In this document: positions 13,487 to 21,141 of the stretch, one piece after another | Position numbering within the stretch: the stretch's first letter is position 1 | Layout of the letters: each line of letters starts with the position of its first letter | From: Muribaculaceae bacterium | GTDB taxonomy: Bacteria > Bacteroidota > Bacteroidia > Bacteroidales > Muribaculaceae | Direction of reading: 5' to 3' | DNA: 25,892 nucleotides | Assembly (NCBI GenBank): GCA_017619255.1 | Contig: JAFZSS010000100.1 | Location: 1-25,892, forward strand | Program-made: the position numbers and the translations under genes | The notes under the pieces: generated by a model | Seen by the model: only the letters and a program-made list of their open reading frames with translations | The model's database searches: none | Told to the model about the DNA's origin: nothing

Positions 13487-16400
13487 ATGAGCGACATACT
13501 ATCCTATAGCAATAACACCAACAAGAACGGCGAGGAGGACTGGATCGGGCATGCCCCATACAGTGACGATGACATTGCGCGCATCAAGGACCCCGACGGC
13601 GGCTTAAGCGAGAATCCGCGCACTGCAATTCCCAGTCCGTTGGCTCAGTTAGACCTGGTGAAGAACGCCTTCAAGCAGCTGGCCAATGACCAGTTGCGCG
13701 GTGCCCGTATGAACGAACGATTGGTGTCCAACGCTTTGGATGTGGCACAATTGTTCTTTGACTACGAGAACCACAAGGACTACCTGCGCATCATCCGTTG
13801 GAACCGTGAGGAGAATATCGAGCAACTGAAGGCCAATCCGCAGCATCGCTTGTACGGCGAAACGCTGGACCTGTTCCTGCGCAGCGACAAAGTCTATAAT
13901 TTCGATTTGCTCAAGGACTGGTACATCATCATGTGGGACCGCAAGGTGCTGGGCGGCACATCACCGGCATCCATCGTCATGGCAGCGCCTGCCGTGGGTG
14001 TGATTGATGCCATCAAGGTGGAGCAGGGTGTGAGCCTGTTTGGCGAGACACGCCACCTGTGGCAACGCGACGAGGATTTTGTTTATTACTTCTACTTGTT
14101 GATGAACGCATATCCCGCCTTGCGTCTGCATTGCGGCGAGGTATATGCTTACATGCAGAAGAATCTGGAACCTCTGCGCAAGAACCGTCCTGCGCTTTAT
14201 AGCCGCCTTACCGCTGTCATTCCCAACCTGGATGCCCTTGACGAGGGCCGCGCCAGTGTTGTGCTGGAGCAGTTGGAACACAGCTATGACCCCTTCGGTG
14301 GCGGTATTGATGTGAGTGTGCTGGGTGCCCGTTTTTACCATAAGCGTGTGCTCGATATCCGCACCGCTGCCAGCGAGAGCGATTTCGTCATCACCCCGAC
14401 GATGCCCCAAGACAAACAGGAATTGCCATTGGTACTGGTCAACGGATTCAACGGCAGTGTGGAGCGTTTCCGCTATATCGACAAGGAGTGGGACAGCGCT
14501 ACCCAGGTTTATGGCGGGGGTCTCCCCTTGAGCGACCGCAAGCTGCCCGACACATCGATTCAATACCCGTTTGTCACGACCGATGATTTCCTGACCGATA
14601 CTCTCGTGCGCCTGGACAGTGGCTGCGTGATTGACACAGACCACTTCTTTGACGGCAACCTCAAGCCGCGCACGCCGCAGCCCACCTGTGGTTACCTGCT
14701 GCCCTTAAAGCCGTTGCTTTTCACCTATTTTGATACCGATTACCTCAAGGGCACCATCGCCGGGCGTCATGTGATGGACATCGAGGAGTTTGCTGACGGC
14801 AGTGTAATGGTCACCCTGCGCATTCGCGTTAAGAAGGGGGAGAACCGCTATATTGAGTTGTCGCGCAAGTATTTCCCCATCAATGACCATACTTGGACCT
14901 TTGACGAGCGCCGCGGCACGGGCCGTGTCGTGGGCGCCACATTGTCCACCTCGGTGTTCCCGTTTATCAAGACCGATGCCAACGATGACTACACCGTGCA
15001 GCTGTTCACCATGATTGAGAGTGGTGGCGCGACTTTGCGATTCTATAAGAACGGCATCAAGACCGAGGGGCTGAATGTGCGCGACGCCATCCGTTCTCAC
15101 TCGGGTTACAGCACCACCTATTATGATGTTGACGGTTCATTTGACTATATGGAAGTCAGTGTGCAGAACCATTTGGGCCGCTCGTCAGGTGTGATTATAC
15201 CGCAATGGAAGCCCTATGCCCCCAGTGCCAAAGAACTTATCTTTGCCGTGGATTTCGGCACGACCAACACCCATATCGAGTGGGCCGAGCGTGGCCAGCC
15301 CTCACGGCCGTTCACCTTTGATTACGGCTCCCAGCAGGTGCTTGTCGCCTCGTTGCACAAGCCTCGCTCACTGGAATATGCCGAGCAGGTGCAGCGCGTC
15401 GAGTTCTTGCCCCGCGAGATTGATAATGTCTACGGTTTTCCCTTGCGCTCCACGCTGGCCCGCAACGAGAACAGCGGCATGGGGAGTAACCTCTTCAGCG
15501 ATGTGAACATCCCGTTCCTGTATGAGCGCCGTTATTTCCATGGCTATGAGGTGACGACCAACCTCAAATGGAAAGGTGACGCCGAACTGGCCAAGGCTTT
15601 CCTTCGTGAACTCACTTTGCTGATCAAGGCCAAGGCACTGCTGGAGAATGCCGATTTGCGCCGCACCGAGGTTGTCTACTTCTATCCCGTTAGCATGGGT
15701 GGTGCCGATCGTGATTCTCTGGAACGCACCTGGAGTGAGTTGTTCAATACCTATATTGGTGCCGACAGTGACCACTTGCGTTCTTATCCCGAGAGCCTCG
15801 CACCTGCCTTTTACTACAGCGGTGCTGAGGTGGCAGGCAGCAGTTATGTGTCAATCGACATTGGCGGTGGCACCTGCGACACTGTCATTTATCAGCCGAC
15901 GAATGACCGCATGAGCAGCGAGCCTGTGGCCATTTCATCGTTCCGGTTTGCAGGCAATGCCCTTTTTGGCGACGGTTTCACCGACAAGGATGCCGACAAC
16001 AACCCGCTGCTCCAGCATTACACCCGCTACTTCAAACAGCTCATCGAGAACGACAAGGGCAACAATATCGCTTACTTGGGCAGTATCCTGGGCGACATCA
16101 TGGCTCAGAAACGCAGCGAGGATATCAACGCCTTCCTTTTCTCAATTGAGAATGTCGAGGAGTTGCGCACCCTGCGAGAGATTGACCGTAACCTGTACAG
16201 TTACAATGCCCTGCTGCGTAACGACAGCCAGCGTCGCCTGGTCTTCATGTACTTCTACTCGGCCATCATCTACTATATTGCCCAGGCCATGAAACAACGA
16301 GGCTACGAGATGCCCAAGCAGATTTACTTCTCGGGCACGGGCAGTAAGATTCTGAACATATTAGGGTCGCACAGCCGCATCAACATGCTCACCCAGACCA

Positions 16401-16930
16401 TCATCGAGCGTGTCTATGACCGGCAATACACCGAGTCATTTGAAATCAAGCAGGAGGTGGAATGTCCCAAGCAGATCACCTGCCGTGGCGGTATCAAACT
16501 CGAGAACAAGCGCCTTGAGGGCCAGGCCGATGTGTCGCGCTACAATGCCGTCAATGTGAAGCGTATGCGCTACTGCTGCTCAATGCTGGGCGATGATGAA
16601 CTCACCATGGCCCAAGTCGAGTCTGTTGAGGTGCGTGACCGTCTGGTAGAGAAAGTCAAGGAGTTCAACCAGTTCTTTGTTGACCTGTGTGACGCGACCA
16701 TCAAGGATGAATTCGGCATTGAGAACAATGTGCTGAGGCTCTTTGAAAGTGTGCTTAACGATAATCTGGCCAACTACCTCACCGCGGGTATCAACACCTT
16801 CCTCAAGGGCCGCTACAACGCCGTTGATGTGGTAGAGGATGTGCCGTTCTTCTATCCCGTCATCGGAGTGATCAGGCACAATCTGCTCAAGAATCTGCGT
16901 AACGATGTCATCAGCAAGTTTAACCAATAA
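13487..16930 (+). CDS. Giant protein with Hsp70/actin-like ATPase domain
   Basis: Cytoplasmic protein of 1147 residues with no signal peptide or membrane helix. Residues 1-about 270 are mainly helical and about 270-580 are beta-rich; I recognise neither. From about 585 an ASKHA ATPase domain is clear: FAVDFGTTNTHIEW (phosphate 1, D589), a connecting region, VSIDIGGGTCDTVIY (phosphate 2, D791, GGGT 793-796) and IYFSGTGSKILNIL (adenosine loop, G950-G952). The closing region (about 1000-1147) holds a Cys pair (ECPKQITC) and a helical end. Chaperone DnaK would begin with the ATPase, so this is not DnaK. SrfB-like virulence proteins are a possible relative, since they are also large and ASKHA-like. 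ATP-driven polymerisation or remodelling of the neighbouring tubulin-like protein is inference. Confidence 0.8.
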   Translation: MSDILSYSNNTNKNGEEDWIGHAPYSDDDIARIKDPDGGLSENPRTAIPSPLAQLDLVKNAFKQLANDQLRGARMNERLVSNALDVAQLFFDYENHKDYLRIIRWNREENIEQLKANPQHRLYGETLDLFLRSDKVYNFDLLKDWYIIMWDRKVLGGTSPASIVMAAPAVGVIDAIKVEQGVSLFGETRHLWQRDEDFVYYFYLLMNAYPALRLHCGEVYAYMQKNLEPLRKNRPALYSRLTAVIPNLDALDEGRASVVLEQLEHSYDPFGGGIDVSVLGARFYHKRVLDIRTAASESDFVITPTMPQDKQELPLVLVNGFNGSVERFRYIDKEWDSATQVYGGGLPLSDRKLPDTSIQYPFVTTDDFLTDTLVRLDSGCVIDTDHFFDGNLKPRTPQPTCGYLLPLKPLLFTYFDTDYLKGTIAGRHVMDIEEFADGSVMVTLRIRVKKGENRYIELSRKYFPINDHTWTFDERRGTGRVVGATLSTSVFPFIKTDANDDYTVQLFTMIESGGATLRFYKNGIKTEGLNVRDAIRSHSGYSTTYYDVDGSFDYMEVSVQNHLGRSSGVIIPQWKPYAPSAKELIFAVDFGTTNTHIEWAERGQPSRPFTFDYGSQQVLVASLHKPRSLEYAEQVQRVEFLPREIDNVYGFPLRSTLARNENSGMGSNLFSDVNIPFLYERRYFHGYEVTTNLKWKGDAELAKAFLRELTLLIKAKALLENADLRRTEVVYFYPVSMGGADRDSLERTWSELFNTYIGADSDHLRSYPESLAPAFYYSGAEVAGSSYVSIDIGGGTCDTVIYQPTNDRMSSEPVAISSFRFAGNALFGDGFTDKDADNNPLLQHYTRYFKQLIENDKGNNIAYLGSILGDIMAQKRSEDINAFLFSIENVEELRTLREIDRNLYSYNALLRNDSQRRLVFMYFYSAIIYYIAQAMKQRGYEMPKQIYFSGTGSKILNILGSHSRINMLTQTIIERVYDRQYTESFEIKQEVECPKQITCRGGIKLENKRLEGQADVSRYNAVNVKRMRYCCSMLGDDELTMAQVESVEVRDRLVEKVKEFNQFFVDLCDATIKDEFGIENNVLRLFESVLNDNLANYLTAGINTFLKGRYNAVDVVEDVPFFYPVIGVIRHNLLKNLRNDVISKFNQ

Positions 16931-16948
16931 CCATAATACGCTTTAATT

Positions 16949-18145
16949 ATGAAACGAATTACTTTACTCATGGCAGCAATCGTCTGCCTCGCAATCTCGG
17001 TAATGGCCGAGGTGAACGAAGACCAGACCCTGTCCCCTGAACTCTGGAAACAGGGTGTGGCTACATGTGCCCACTACACCGCCCATGGCCGTGGTTTCGG
17101 TAAGAAGATTGAGGAAATCCACAGGCAGTTCCCGCAGGGCTATACCCTGGATAACCTCAATGAGGTCTATAGCAAGCAAGGACGCCGTTGGGAGAGCATC
17201 TACAATGAGTTCAAGGCCAAGGAGAACACTGGTGGCACCATCAAGGACCTTGAGGCACTCGTGACGCCCCAGATTTGGAAGCTCGCAGAGCCCGAGATTA
17301 ACAACTTCATTGAAACGCCCCCGGTGTTTACTGTAGACTCGCCGGCACAACCCGCCGAGCAGCAGACCGATGGCCAGCAAGTCGATGGCGAGCAGAACCA
17401 GGCTCAAGCCGGTGATGCCGCTGCACAGCCCGCCAAGGTTGAGGGCCAGGGATTTACCTGCCCTGCCAACCTGCCCTTGTGGTTAGGCATCCTCGGTTCA
17501 CTGCTGGGCTTGTGGGCATTGCTCACCGCTCTGAGCAACCGCGGCAAAATTAAGGAATTGCGTCGCACCTTCGCTCGCGAACTTGAACGCACCAATGCCA
17601 ACCTTCAGGAGTTCTCAACCGATGCGGCTGACCAGATGAAGGCCTTGTCGATCCGTCTTACAGGAAAGTCGCTGCGTGACAGGGAAGAAATCTCTTACAT
17701 TGATCCTGTCGAGGAACCGGTAATGGAAGAAGAGGAAATGCCCGCTGAGCCTGTTGAGGAGGAAATCAATCCTGTTGAGCCCGTCCAGGAAGAGCAGGAA
17801 GAGGTCGTTGAAGAGGAAGAAGGCGAAGTCATGAACTTGTTCATGAGCCGTCCCGACGAGAATGACGACTTTACTCGCGTTAGCGACACCTTTGAGCCTG
17901 GAAATTCTATCTATGTGCTTACCACTTTTGACGGCACGCATGGCACATTTGAAATCATCGATAAGCCTGAAGTACACCGTTTTGCCTTGATGATGCCTGC
18001 CGAGAACCTGATCCGCGCTTGCTCCGGCAATGCCATTCAGATTCCCAGCGGCACTCGCATTGTCACTGATCGTGCCGGTGAGGCCGAATTCATCGACGGC
18101 CGCTGGCATGTTGTGGTAAAAGCCATCATCCACTACGAGGGATAA
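16949..18145 (+). CDS. Bitopic membrane protein with periplasmic domain, acidic linker and cytoplasmic domain
   Basis: A 398-residue protein I do not recognise. The signal peptide (1-20, ISVMA/EVNE) leads to a helical periplasmic domain (about 21-110), then a Gln/Ala-rich linker (130-168). One transmembrane helix, LPLWLGILGSLLGLWALLTA (175-194), is followed by basic residues (NRGKIKELRRTFARELER) and a short coiled coil to about 235. Residues about 252-294 are a Glu/Pro/Val-rich linker with repeats such as PVEEPV and AEPVEEE. A compact C-terminal domain (about 295-398) ends with VTDRAGEAEFIDGRWHVVVK. By the positive-inside rule the C-terminal half is cytoplasmic, so the protein could link the cytoplasmic NTPases to the periplasm. 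It starts 18 nt after the ATPase gene. Confidence 0.72.
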   Translation: MKRITLLMAAIVCLAISVMAEVNEDQTLSPELWKQGVATCAHYTAHGRGFGKKIEEIHRQFPQGYTLDNLNEVYSKQGRRWESIYNEFKAKENTGGTIKDLEALVTPQIWKLAEPEINNFIETPPVFTVDSPAQPAEQQTDGQQVDGEQNQAQAGDAAAQPAKVEGQGFTCPANLPLWLGILGSLLGLWALLTALSNRGKIKELRRTFARELERTNANLQEFSTDAADQMKALSIRLTGKSLRDREEISYIDPVEEPVMEEEEMPAEPVEEEINPVEPVQEEQEEVVEEEEGEVMNLFMSRPDENDDFTRVSDTFEPGNSIYVLTTFDGTHGTFEIIDKPEVHRFALMMPAENLIRACSGNAIQIPSGTRIVTDRAGEAEFIDGRWHVVVKAIIHYEG

Positions 18146-18154
18146 ATTTTTGAG

Positions 18155-18242
18155 CTACTAGCCTTTAGCTGTTAGCTTTTAGTAGGTTTACCGTACCTGC
18201 CAACAGCTAACAGCTAATTGCTGATAGCTAATATCTGAAAGT
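18155..18242 (+). repeat. Two heptamer arrays forming a long inverted repeat
   Basis: Four heptamers of form CNNNTAG fill 18155-18182 and six more, mostly starting CT, fill 18200-18241, ending 1 nt before the next ATG. Arms 18165-18177 and 18205-18217 are exact 13-nt reverse complements, so the RNA can fold into a stem whose 27-nt loop covers the non-heptameric middle. No T-run follows, so this is not a standard terminator. It may modulate the zinc-ribbon gene downstream. Confidence 0.75.
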
Positions 18243-18674
18243 ATGCGCTGGACCTGCCCCAAATGCGGTAAAAAACTTGAGATCAGCAACAAGCAACTCA
18301 TCGACCGTGATGGATTGATTGTCTGCCCGCAGTGCCTGCTGCAGGCCCGTCAGCCGTTGCCCAAGTCCAGCAGCGCTGACGAACCGCCAGCCTACGAAGC
18401 CAAACAGGGTCCAACGCCGCCAGAGCGCAAACGCACTGCCACGCCACCACCTTATAAATCTCGCATGAAGTCATCAACCACATCATCAAGCAATAGCGCA
18501 ACAAGTAATGTCAGCGTTGCCCCGAGAAAGACTGTAGGCAAAAAGAAGTCCAGGAAGAAAGGGAAGAACGACGGCATGAGTGCGTGGGGTTGCTTAGCCC
18601 GCACTGTCATTATCACCCTGTTGCTGTTTGCTGCCTATGTTTTCTTTGGCCTCCTTCTTGATGCGCTCCAATAG
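18243..18674 (+). CDS. Zinc-ribbon protein with C-terminal membrane anchor
   Basis: A 143-residue protein starting MRWTCPKCGKKLEIS. Cysteines C5, C8, C28 and C31 form two CPxC knuckles of a zinc ribbon. Residues 40-110 are a Pro/Ser/Thr/Lys-rich, probably disordered linker with a very basic stretch (VGKKKSRKKGKND). The C-terminal helix ARTVIITLLLFAAYVFFGLL (about 119-138) would anchor it with the ribbon in the cytoplasm. Such proteins often serve as adaptors. It is the last gene of the cluster, separated by a 97-nt gap containing a 13-bp hairpin. No function is assigned. Confidence 0.72.
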   Translation: MRWTCPKCGKKLEISNKQLIDRDGLIVCPQCLLQARQPLPKSSSADEPPAYEAKQGPTPPERKRTATPPPYKSRMKSSTTSSSNSATSNVSVAPRKTVGKKKSRKKGKNDGMSAWGCLARTVIITLLLFAAYVFFGLLLDALQ

Positions 18675-18783
18675 AGCAGATACGCCCCATTTCATCGACT
18701 TTTTAACCTCTGGTCTCTTGATTCTTCTTCTGGTGAAAAACAAAAAAAATCGTTAAATCCGATGTTGTCCATTAAAAAATGCG

Positions 18784-18791
18784 TACATTTG
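18784..18791 (+). promoter_or_regulatory. -7 box of the first LRR-dockerin gene
   Basis: TACATTTG matches TAnnTTTG, and the start would be near 18798, 38 nt before the ATG at 18836. The -33 region is weak: a TTG stands 16 nt upstream. The 18675-18780 gap has an A-rich stretch but no clear terminator hairpin for the cluster. Confidence 0.55.
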
Positions 18792-18835
18792 CAGGTTAAA
18801 ACACCGGAATAATCATTACAACAAGACAATACAAG

Positions 18836-20932
18836 ATGCGTAAATTGTTTTTCTTGCTGCTTCTTGCAGCACTCACGACAATGACCAGCTTGGCGTTGAA
18901 TGTCAACAACACTGCGGGCCAGCTTTCGCGCTTAGTCGGCGACAACACCTCTGTGACCTCGTTGGTGGTCAGCGGTACGATGGACGCCCGTGACTTCCAG
19001 TTCATTACCGAATCGATGGATGAGTTGAGTACATTGGACTTAAGCCAGGTTACCATTGTTCCCTTTAACCAGGGCATGGCGCTCTATGGCACAGTTACCA
19101 ACTATCTGGGCAACACGATTCCTCGGACAGCCTTTTTCGGCAAGAAACTGTCGTCGGTGACACTTCCCGCCAATCTGGAGACCGTTGGTTATGCGGCTTT
19201 TGCGGGTTGCGACCAGTTGCGCAGCATCACGCTGCCGGCTACGGTGAGCATGATTGAGGACTATGCCTTTGCCGGAGCTGGTCTGACGAGTGTGCAGATT
19301 CCCCAGACGGTCATCTATATGGGAAAAGGCGTGTTCTCGCGTTGTGAGTCGCTGGAGAATGTAGTGGTCAACTCCTTCACGGTTGGCGACTTTGCTTTCT
19401 TGGGCGACATCAGCTTGAACCAAGTGAAAATCGGCAGCAATGTGAACTACATCCTCAGGGGTGCGTTCAACGGTTGCAAGGCGTTGACGACCATTGACAT
19501 GAGTGAGGCAGCCAATTTGGTACGCATCGACGAGGAGGCTTTCATCAACTCTGGTTTGCAGAACATCGACATCACCAACATGAATATTGGCACTGTCGGT
19601 GACTGGGCTTTTGCCCAAACCCGCCTTTCTTCGCTCCACCTGTCTGATGGCATGACCATCTTGGGCGAGGGAGCGTTGGCTCACAATCCGCAGCTCACTA
19701 CCGTGGTACTTCCCGGCCTGAGCATGAACGAGCCCCCCGTGCACCCTGCTCCAAGACTGACATCGGCTCCTCATCGCACCATTGAGCATATCAGTGATTA
19801 CACCTTTGCTGGTGACGGTCAACTCAATGCCGGTGATTTGCTCAAGCAAGATGTTACCCACATCGGTAACTATGCTTTCTATAATGCCAGCGCAACCATC
19901 GACACGATGCGTTTGCCCTCGACAATCGTTTACCTGGGTGACTATGCCATGGCAGGCATGACGGGTATGCAGACCCTCAAGACCGACGCTGTTGCGGTTC
20001 CCGCTTTGGGCGAGAATGTATGGGCCGGTGTGGATCAGGAGTCTGTGCCCCTGTTCACCCCCAATGATGAGAGTACCGAGCTTTATAAGGCAGCCGACCA
20101 GTGGATGAACTTCTACTTCAAGACAATTGTGGATTACATCCTCGGTGATGTGAATGATGACGGCTGCGTGGATATCAGTGATGCTACCGCCTTGATCAAT
20201 TATCTGCTCTCGGGATCAGGTGATATCAATGTACTGGCTGCAGACATGAACGGTGACGGCTGTATTGACATCAGTGATGCTACCTCCTTGATCAATTACC
20301 TGCTTAACGGTCGCTCCTCGATGTCGCTGCAGCGTATGCGTGCCATGATTGAGTCGCTGTATGCCAACACGGCCGACATGCTTGGTATTCAGTCATTCTC
20401 CCTGCGCCCCACCGAGACCCGCACCGTAGATGTCGCATTGACCAATGATGAACACATCTACACGGCTATGCAGTTCGATGTTGTTCTGCCTCAAGGTGTG
20501 AAACTTCTGGATATCGAGGGCGTGGACCGTGGCATCAGGCATAACTACTATATCCTCCAGCATGAGGCTCAAGAGAATGTCTATTCTGTGATTGGCGTCT
20601 CGATGGAGATGGCCGCGTTCAACGGTAATGAGGGTCATGTCATGAGCTTGACAATTGCTGCCGATGACGACTTCAAAGCCAACAATGCCGTCGTTCAGCT
20701 CACCAATGTGCTGCTCGTCTCGACAGAGCAAGAGGTCTATAACTCAAGCGATGTCATGACCAAGGTGAGCGAGGCCTCTGGCGTTGAGCAAGTGCTTGCA
20801 GGCAAGCAGATTGTGAATGTGCGTTACATCAATGTCGCTGGACAGGAAAGCGAGACTCCGTTCAATGGTGTGAACATCGTGGTCACCACCTATGATGATG
20901 GCACCGTGACAACAGCCAAGGTCGTCAAGTAA
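18836..20932 (+). CDS. Secreted BspA-like LRR protein with dockerin, cohesin-like domain and sorting-type tail
   Basis: Exported protein of 698 residues. The signal peptide is about 1-20. Residues about 85-415 are BspA/LRR_5-type repeats (for example LPANLETVGYAAFAGCDQL), typical of surface adhesins. A dockerin type I module lies at about 436-495, with calcium loops starting at D438 and D470. A beta-sandwich at about 525-645 (TRTVDVALTNDEHIYTAMQF, then DVVLPQGVKLL) resembles a cohesin. The last 40 residues (YINVAGQESETPFNGVNIVV to KVVK) look like the C-terminal tail of type IX-secreted Bacteroidales proteins. It has its own promoter, is followed by a hairpin terminator, and has a paralogue next door. 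The binding target is unknown. Confidence 0.85.
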   Translation: MRKLFFLLLLAALTTMTSLALNVNNTAGQLSRLVGDNTSVTSLVVSGTMDARDFQFITESMDELSTLDLSQVTIVPFNQGMALYGTVTNYLGNTIPRTAFFGKKLSSVTLPANLETVGYAAFAGCDQLRSITLPATVSMIEDYAFAGAGLTSVQIPQTVIYMGKGVFSRCESLENVVVNSFTVGDFAFLGDISLNQVKIGSNVNYILRGAFNGCKALTTIDMSEAANLVRIDEEAFINSGLQNIDITNMNIGTVGDWAFAQTRLSSLHLSDGMTILGEGALAHNPQLTTVVLPGLSMNEPPVHPAPRLTSAPHRTIEHISDYTFAGDGQLNAGDLLKQDVTHIGNYAFYNASATIDTMRLPSTIVYLGDYAMAGMTGMQTLKTDAVAVPALGENVWAGVDQESVPLFTPNDESTELYKAADQWMNFYFKTIVDYILGDVNDDGCVDISDATALINYLLSGSGDINVLAADMNGDGCIDISDATSLINYLLNGRSSMSLQRMRAMIESLYANTADMLGIQSFSLRPTETRTVDVALTNDEHIYTAMQFDVVLPQGVKLLDIEGVDRGIRHNYYILQHEAQENVYSVIGVSMEMAAFNGNEGHVMSLTIAADDDFKANNAVVQLTNVLLVSTEQEVYNSSDVMTKVSEASGVEQVLAGKQIVNVRYINVAGQESETPFNGVNIVVTTYDDGTVTTAKVVK

Positions 20933-20960
20933 CGATACCATACAACTCATTGAAGCTTAA

Positions 20961-20998
20961 AACACGAGCCGCTGCCCAACCGGGTGGCGGCTCGTGTT
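20961..20998 (+). terminator. Hairpin terminator after the first LRR gene
   Basis: Arms 20961-20972 and 20987-20998 are perfect 12-nt complements rich in GC, with a further CCC/GGG pairing possible in the loop. The hairpin sits 28 nt after the stop. A T-run is lacking, although terminators with little U are seen in Bacteroidetes. Confidence 0.7.
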
Positions 20999-21100
20999 AT
21001 GTCTATCGCCAATCCTTTGCATTGGTGATACCGTGTGAAGCCCAAAAACCGCGAAAACGCATTTTTTCCGAAAAAAACGCAGTGTTTTTTGAAAATAGAC

Positions 21101-21108
21101 TATCTTTG
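21101..21108 (+). promoter_or_regulatory. -7 box of the second LRR gene and downstream trmB-mrp
   Basis: TATCTTTG matches TAnnTTTG; the start would be near 21115, 27 nt before the ATG at 21142. Short A/T inverted repeats (21072-21078 with 21084-21090) sit just upstream where the -33 element should be. Confidence 0.6.
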
Positions 21109-21141
21109 CATGTTTAACACAATCGCTTTAGGCTTACAACT

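Noticed and set aside
13487..16930. Annotation as DnaK chaperone
   Set aside because: The ATPase begins at about residue 585, there is no substrate-binding domain of DnaK type after it, and the N-terminal half is unrelated.
9888..18674. Possible anti-phage defence island
   Set aside because: No nuclease, protease, restriction, integrase or toxin gene is present, base composition resembles the neighbours and no att repeats are visible. A defence role cannot be excluded but has no positive sign.
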